This document shows positions 6,932 to 8,156 of a DNA stretch of 8,156 nucleotides, one piece after another. The notes below the pieces were generated by a model. That model did not search any database, was not told where the DNA came from, and saw only the letters and a program-made list of their open reading frames with translations. How positions within the stretch are numbered: the stretch's first letter is position 1; each line of letters starts with the position of its first letter. Both the position numbers and the translations under genes were made by a program. The stretch is from Candidatus Obscuribacterales bacterium (lineage in GTDB: Bacteria; Cyanobacteriota; Vampirovibrionia; Obscuribacterales; Obscuribacteraceae): contig JAKFVJ010000154.1 of the NCBI GenBank assembly GCA_021732245.1, positions 1-8,156 on the forward strand, read 5' to 3'.

Positions 6932-7201
6932 TTATGCTATGCGCGAAGCTTTTTGTTTGAGTTCTTTGACGAGATCTTCTTGACCTAAGAGATATCCGCG
7001 GCGGGCTTGATCATCTGCATAGGCGATTATTGATTCAGTGAGGTTATTGAGCATGCTTATCGGTATGAACTCACTTATTTGATTGAGAATTTGCTCGACG
7101 TGTTGCCACTCATCCGTTTGTAGCGGAATCGCATCGTCCAGCCTGGCAATGATTGTGTAATTGCGAAGCTTGTCCGCCTTTACGTTGTAGCCCTTGTCCA
7201 T
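6932..7201 (-). CDS. Hypothetical protein, 89 residues
   Basis: I do not recognise this protein. It is soluble-looking and mostly helical by eye: a basic N-terminus with a short beta-like YTIIARLDD stretch (about 15-23), an amphipathic segment TDEWQHVEQILNQISEF, a NLTESIIAYADDQARRGYLLG helix, and a charged C-terminal helix EDLVKELKQKAS. There are no cysteines, no signal peptide and no membrane segment. AGAGG (7216-7212) lies 10 nt upstream of the ATG at 7201, supporting real translation; an out-of-frame ATG at 7206 would give only eight residues. It sits 87 nt after the HD-domain gene and 30 nt before the THUMP-like methyltransferase, on the same strand. It may therefore be a co-transcribed accessory protein, but nothing in the sequence shows a function. 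Confidence 0.7.
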   Translation of the reverse strand: MDKGYNVKADKLRNYTIIARLDDAIPLQTDEWQHVEQILNQISEFIPISMLNNLTESIIAYADDQARRGYLLGQEDLVKELKQKASRIA

Positions 7202-7288
7202 TTCATTGGTGCCTCTAAACCCATCCCCTCTATCTATTCCCAGGTACAGGCAGGCTAATCGTGAATTCTAGATGCCAAGCTACAAGTT

Positions 7289-8156
7289 TTAGCTTTTTGT
7301 TTGTCGTTGGTAGTAGTCAATAACAAAGCGTTCAGCGGCTTCCCGACCGATTACTTCGTTAACGCACTGAGCCTCGTAAAGTGCTTCCAAAATCTCTCCC
7401 ACGACTGGTCCCGGACCGATATCAAGTAGCTTCATCACTCGCTTGCCATCAAGCAGACACGGTGTAGATTCCTGCTTACTTATATAGACGGGAAAACCGC
7501 TTAAAAGTTCAATCAAACTCTTTTCAAGAGCATCTTTTTGCGCACCTTCTAATCCAGGACCACAAGTTGCCCCTAAATCGCCAAATGCCAAGAGCATCAA
7601 TTCGGGCACATCAGCTCCACAATTTCGGTAAAAGCGGTTAACTGCCTTTTCAGTGGGCGGGCCTTGATGGAATAAATGTCCCGGGCGCAGATGCCAGGCA
7701 ACCAGTTTTACGATGAATCTGGACAAGGCTGTCGACCATTTGAGCCTTTTGGCAATGTTTTCACATAAGTCCGCTCCGACTTTATCGTGACCATAAAACG
7801 TATGGCGGCCATCTTCGTTGATAACCCAAGTCGCCGGCTTGCCGATATCATGCAAGAGACATGCCAATTTTGTGGCAGCCAATCGGCTGACTCCGGCAGA
7901 AATATCTTGGGCGGCGCTTTGCATAACCCATGCCGGAACTTTATCTGTCCACAATTCAGATTGTCTGACGACTTCCAGTGAATGATCCCAAAGTCCTAGG
8001 TGGTGATAAGCGTTTGTTGTCACTTGTCTGGTTGCAGTTAACTCCGGAAAAATGACTTCTAAAATATCGGCTTCACCCATTAATTGAAGAATGCTTGTAG
8101 CATCGTCAGCCTCTAGAATTTTGAATAGCTCGTAATTGATGCGCTCAGCGGCCGGC
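7289..8156 (-). CDS. CCA-adding enzyme/poly(A) polymerase-family protein with HD domain, N-terminus outside the window
   Basis: The reading frame stays open to the window edge, so the start is not in view; a Met codon at 8080 is internal. The visible 288 residues begin with AAERINYELFKIL. This is the ERIxxEL signature of the RNA-binding/neck region of class II tRNA nucleotidyltransferases, which extend tRNA 3' ends with CCA. It runs on to VIFPEL. An HD phosphohydrolase domain follows: HHLGLWDHS, then LLHDIGKP with the H and D codons at 7852-7847, then GHDKVGA and WHLRPGH. The catalytic nucleotidyltransferase core (the GS and DxD motifs) would be in the missing part, so CCA-adding versus poly(A)-adding activity cannot be decided here. 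An HD domain in the tail favours the CCA-adding type with possible 2',3'-cyclic phosphodiesterase activity. Its two downstream neighbours lie on the same strand. Confidence 0.85.
   Translation of the reverse strand, partial: PAAERINYELFKILEADDATSILQLMGEADILEVIFPELTATRQVTTNAYHHLGLWDHSLEVVRQSELWTDKVPAWVMQSAAQDISAGVSRLAATKLACLLHDIGKPATWVINEDGRHTFYGHDKVGADLCENIAKRLKWSTALSRFIVKLVAWHLRPGHLFHQGPPTEKAVNRFYRNCGADVPELMLLAFGDLGATCGPGLEGAQKDALEKSLIELLSGFPVYISKQESTPCLLDGKRVMKLLDIGPGPVVGEILEALYEAQCVNEVIGREAAERFVIDYYQRQTKS

Noticed and set aside
7202..7288. TAGAAT box (7270-7265, minus) as a promoter of the 89-residue gene
   Set aside because: No acceptable -35 hexamer at 16-18 bp; co-transcription from upstream explains the gene equally well.
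7277..7300. AAGCTA...TAGCTT hairpin followed by TTTTTGTTT on the plus strand, like an intrinsic terminator
   Set aside because: It points along the plus strand, where no gene is transcribed into it; in the direction of the HD-domain gene it is preceded by the A-run rather than followed by a T-run.
1..8156. Mobile element, CRISPR array, tRNA or defence system
   Set aside because: Read on both strands, I saw no transposase or integrase motifs, regularly spaced repeats, tRNA cloverleaf or recognisable defence proteins.

Overview
The window looks like ordinary bacterial chromosome: dense genes, short intergenic gaps, ATG/GTG/TTG starts and mid-range base composition. I see no tRNA, rRNA, CRISPR array, insertion sequence or phage gene. 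The taxon cannot be fixed from the sequence. An exported EnvC/PcsB-like coiled-coil M23 peptidase, a NoeA-like methyltransferase and a methyltransferase with a THUMP-like tail would fit an environmental lineage, possibly a non-photosynthetic relative of Cyanobacteria (Vampirovibrionia/Obscuribacterales type). That placement is a weak guess from memory.

Layout. (1) Positions 1-1166, minus strand: most of an NAD(P)-dependent aldehyde dehydrogenase whose C-terminus lies outside the window. (2) Positions 1167-1326: a divergent intergenic region with a TATAAT box for the aldehyde dehydrogenase and a perfect inverted repeat beside it. (3) Positions 1327-5724, plus strand: a run of four genes. They are an exported coiled-coil M23 metallopeptidase, a tiny membrane protein, a two-domain NoeA-like protein (unusual N-terminal domain plus SAM methyltransferase), and a membrane-anchored sulfatase/alkaline-phosphatase-superfamily enzyme. 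The last three are tightly packed (17-nt overlap, then a 3-nt gap) and probably translationally coupled. (4) Positions 5717-8156, minus strand, converging on the first group with an 8-nt overlap of gene ends: an N-terminally cut CCA-adding-enzyme-like HD protein, an 89-residue protein of unknown function, and a SAM methyltransferase with a C-terminal THUMP-like domain.

How they work together. The plus-strand run reads as a cell-envelope unit. The M23 enzyme would cut peptidoglycan outside the membrane. The small membrane protein, methyltransferase and membrane sulfatase-like enzyme would modify an unknown surface glycan or lipid-linked substrate. The minus-strand group reads as RNA maturation (tRNA 3' end processing plus a likely RNA methyltransferase). 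The aldehyde dehydrogenase appears independent.

The most interesting part is the cassette at 2583-5724. The small protein carries a variant (YLDLTTGSY) of a YLDPGTGS-type motif that I recall in small membrane proteins near such enzymes. The methyltransferase carries an N-terminal domain with a kinase-like DxxxxN...D pattern. I know of no assigned biochemical role for this combination.
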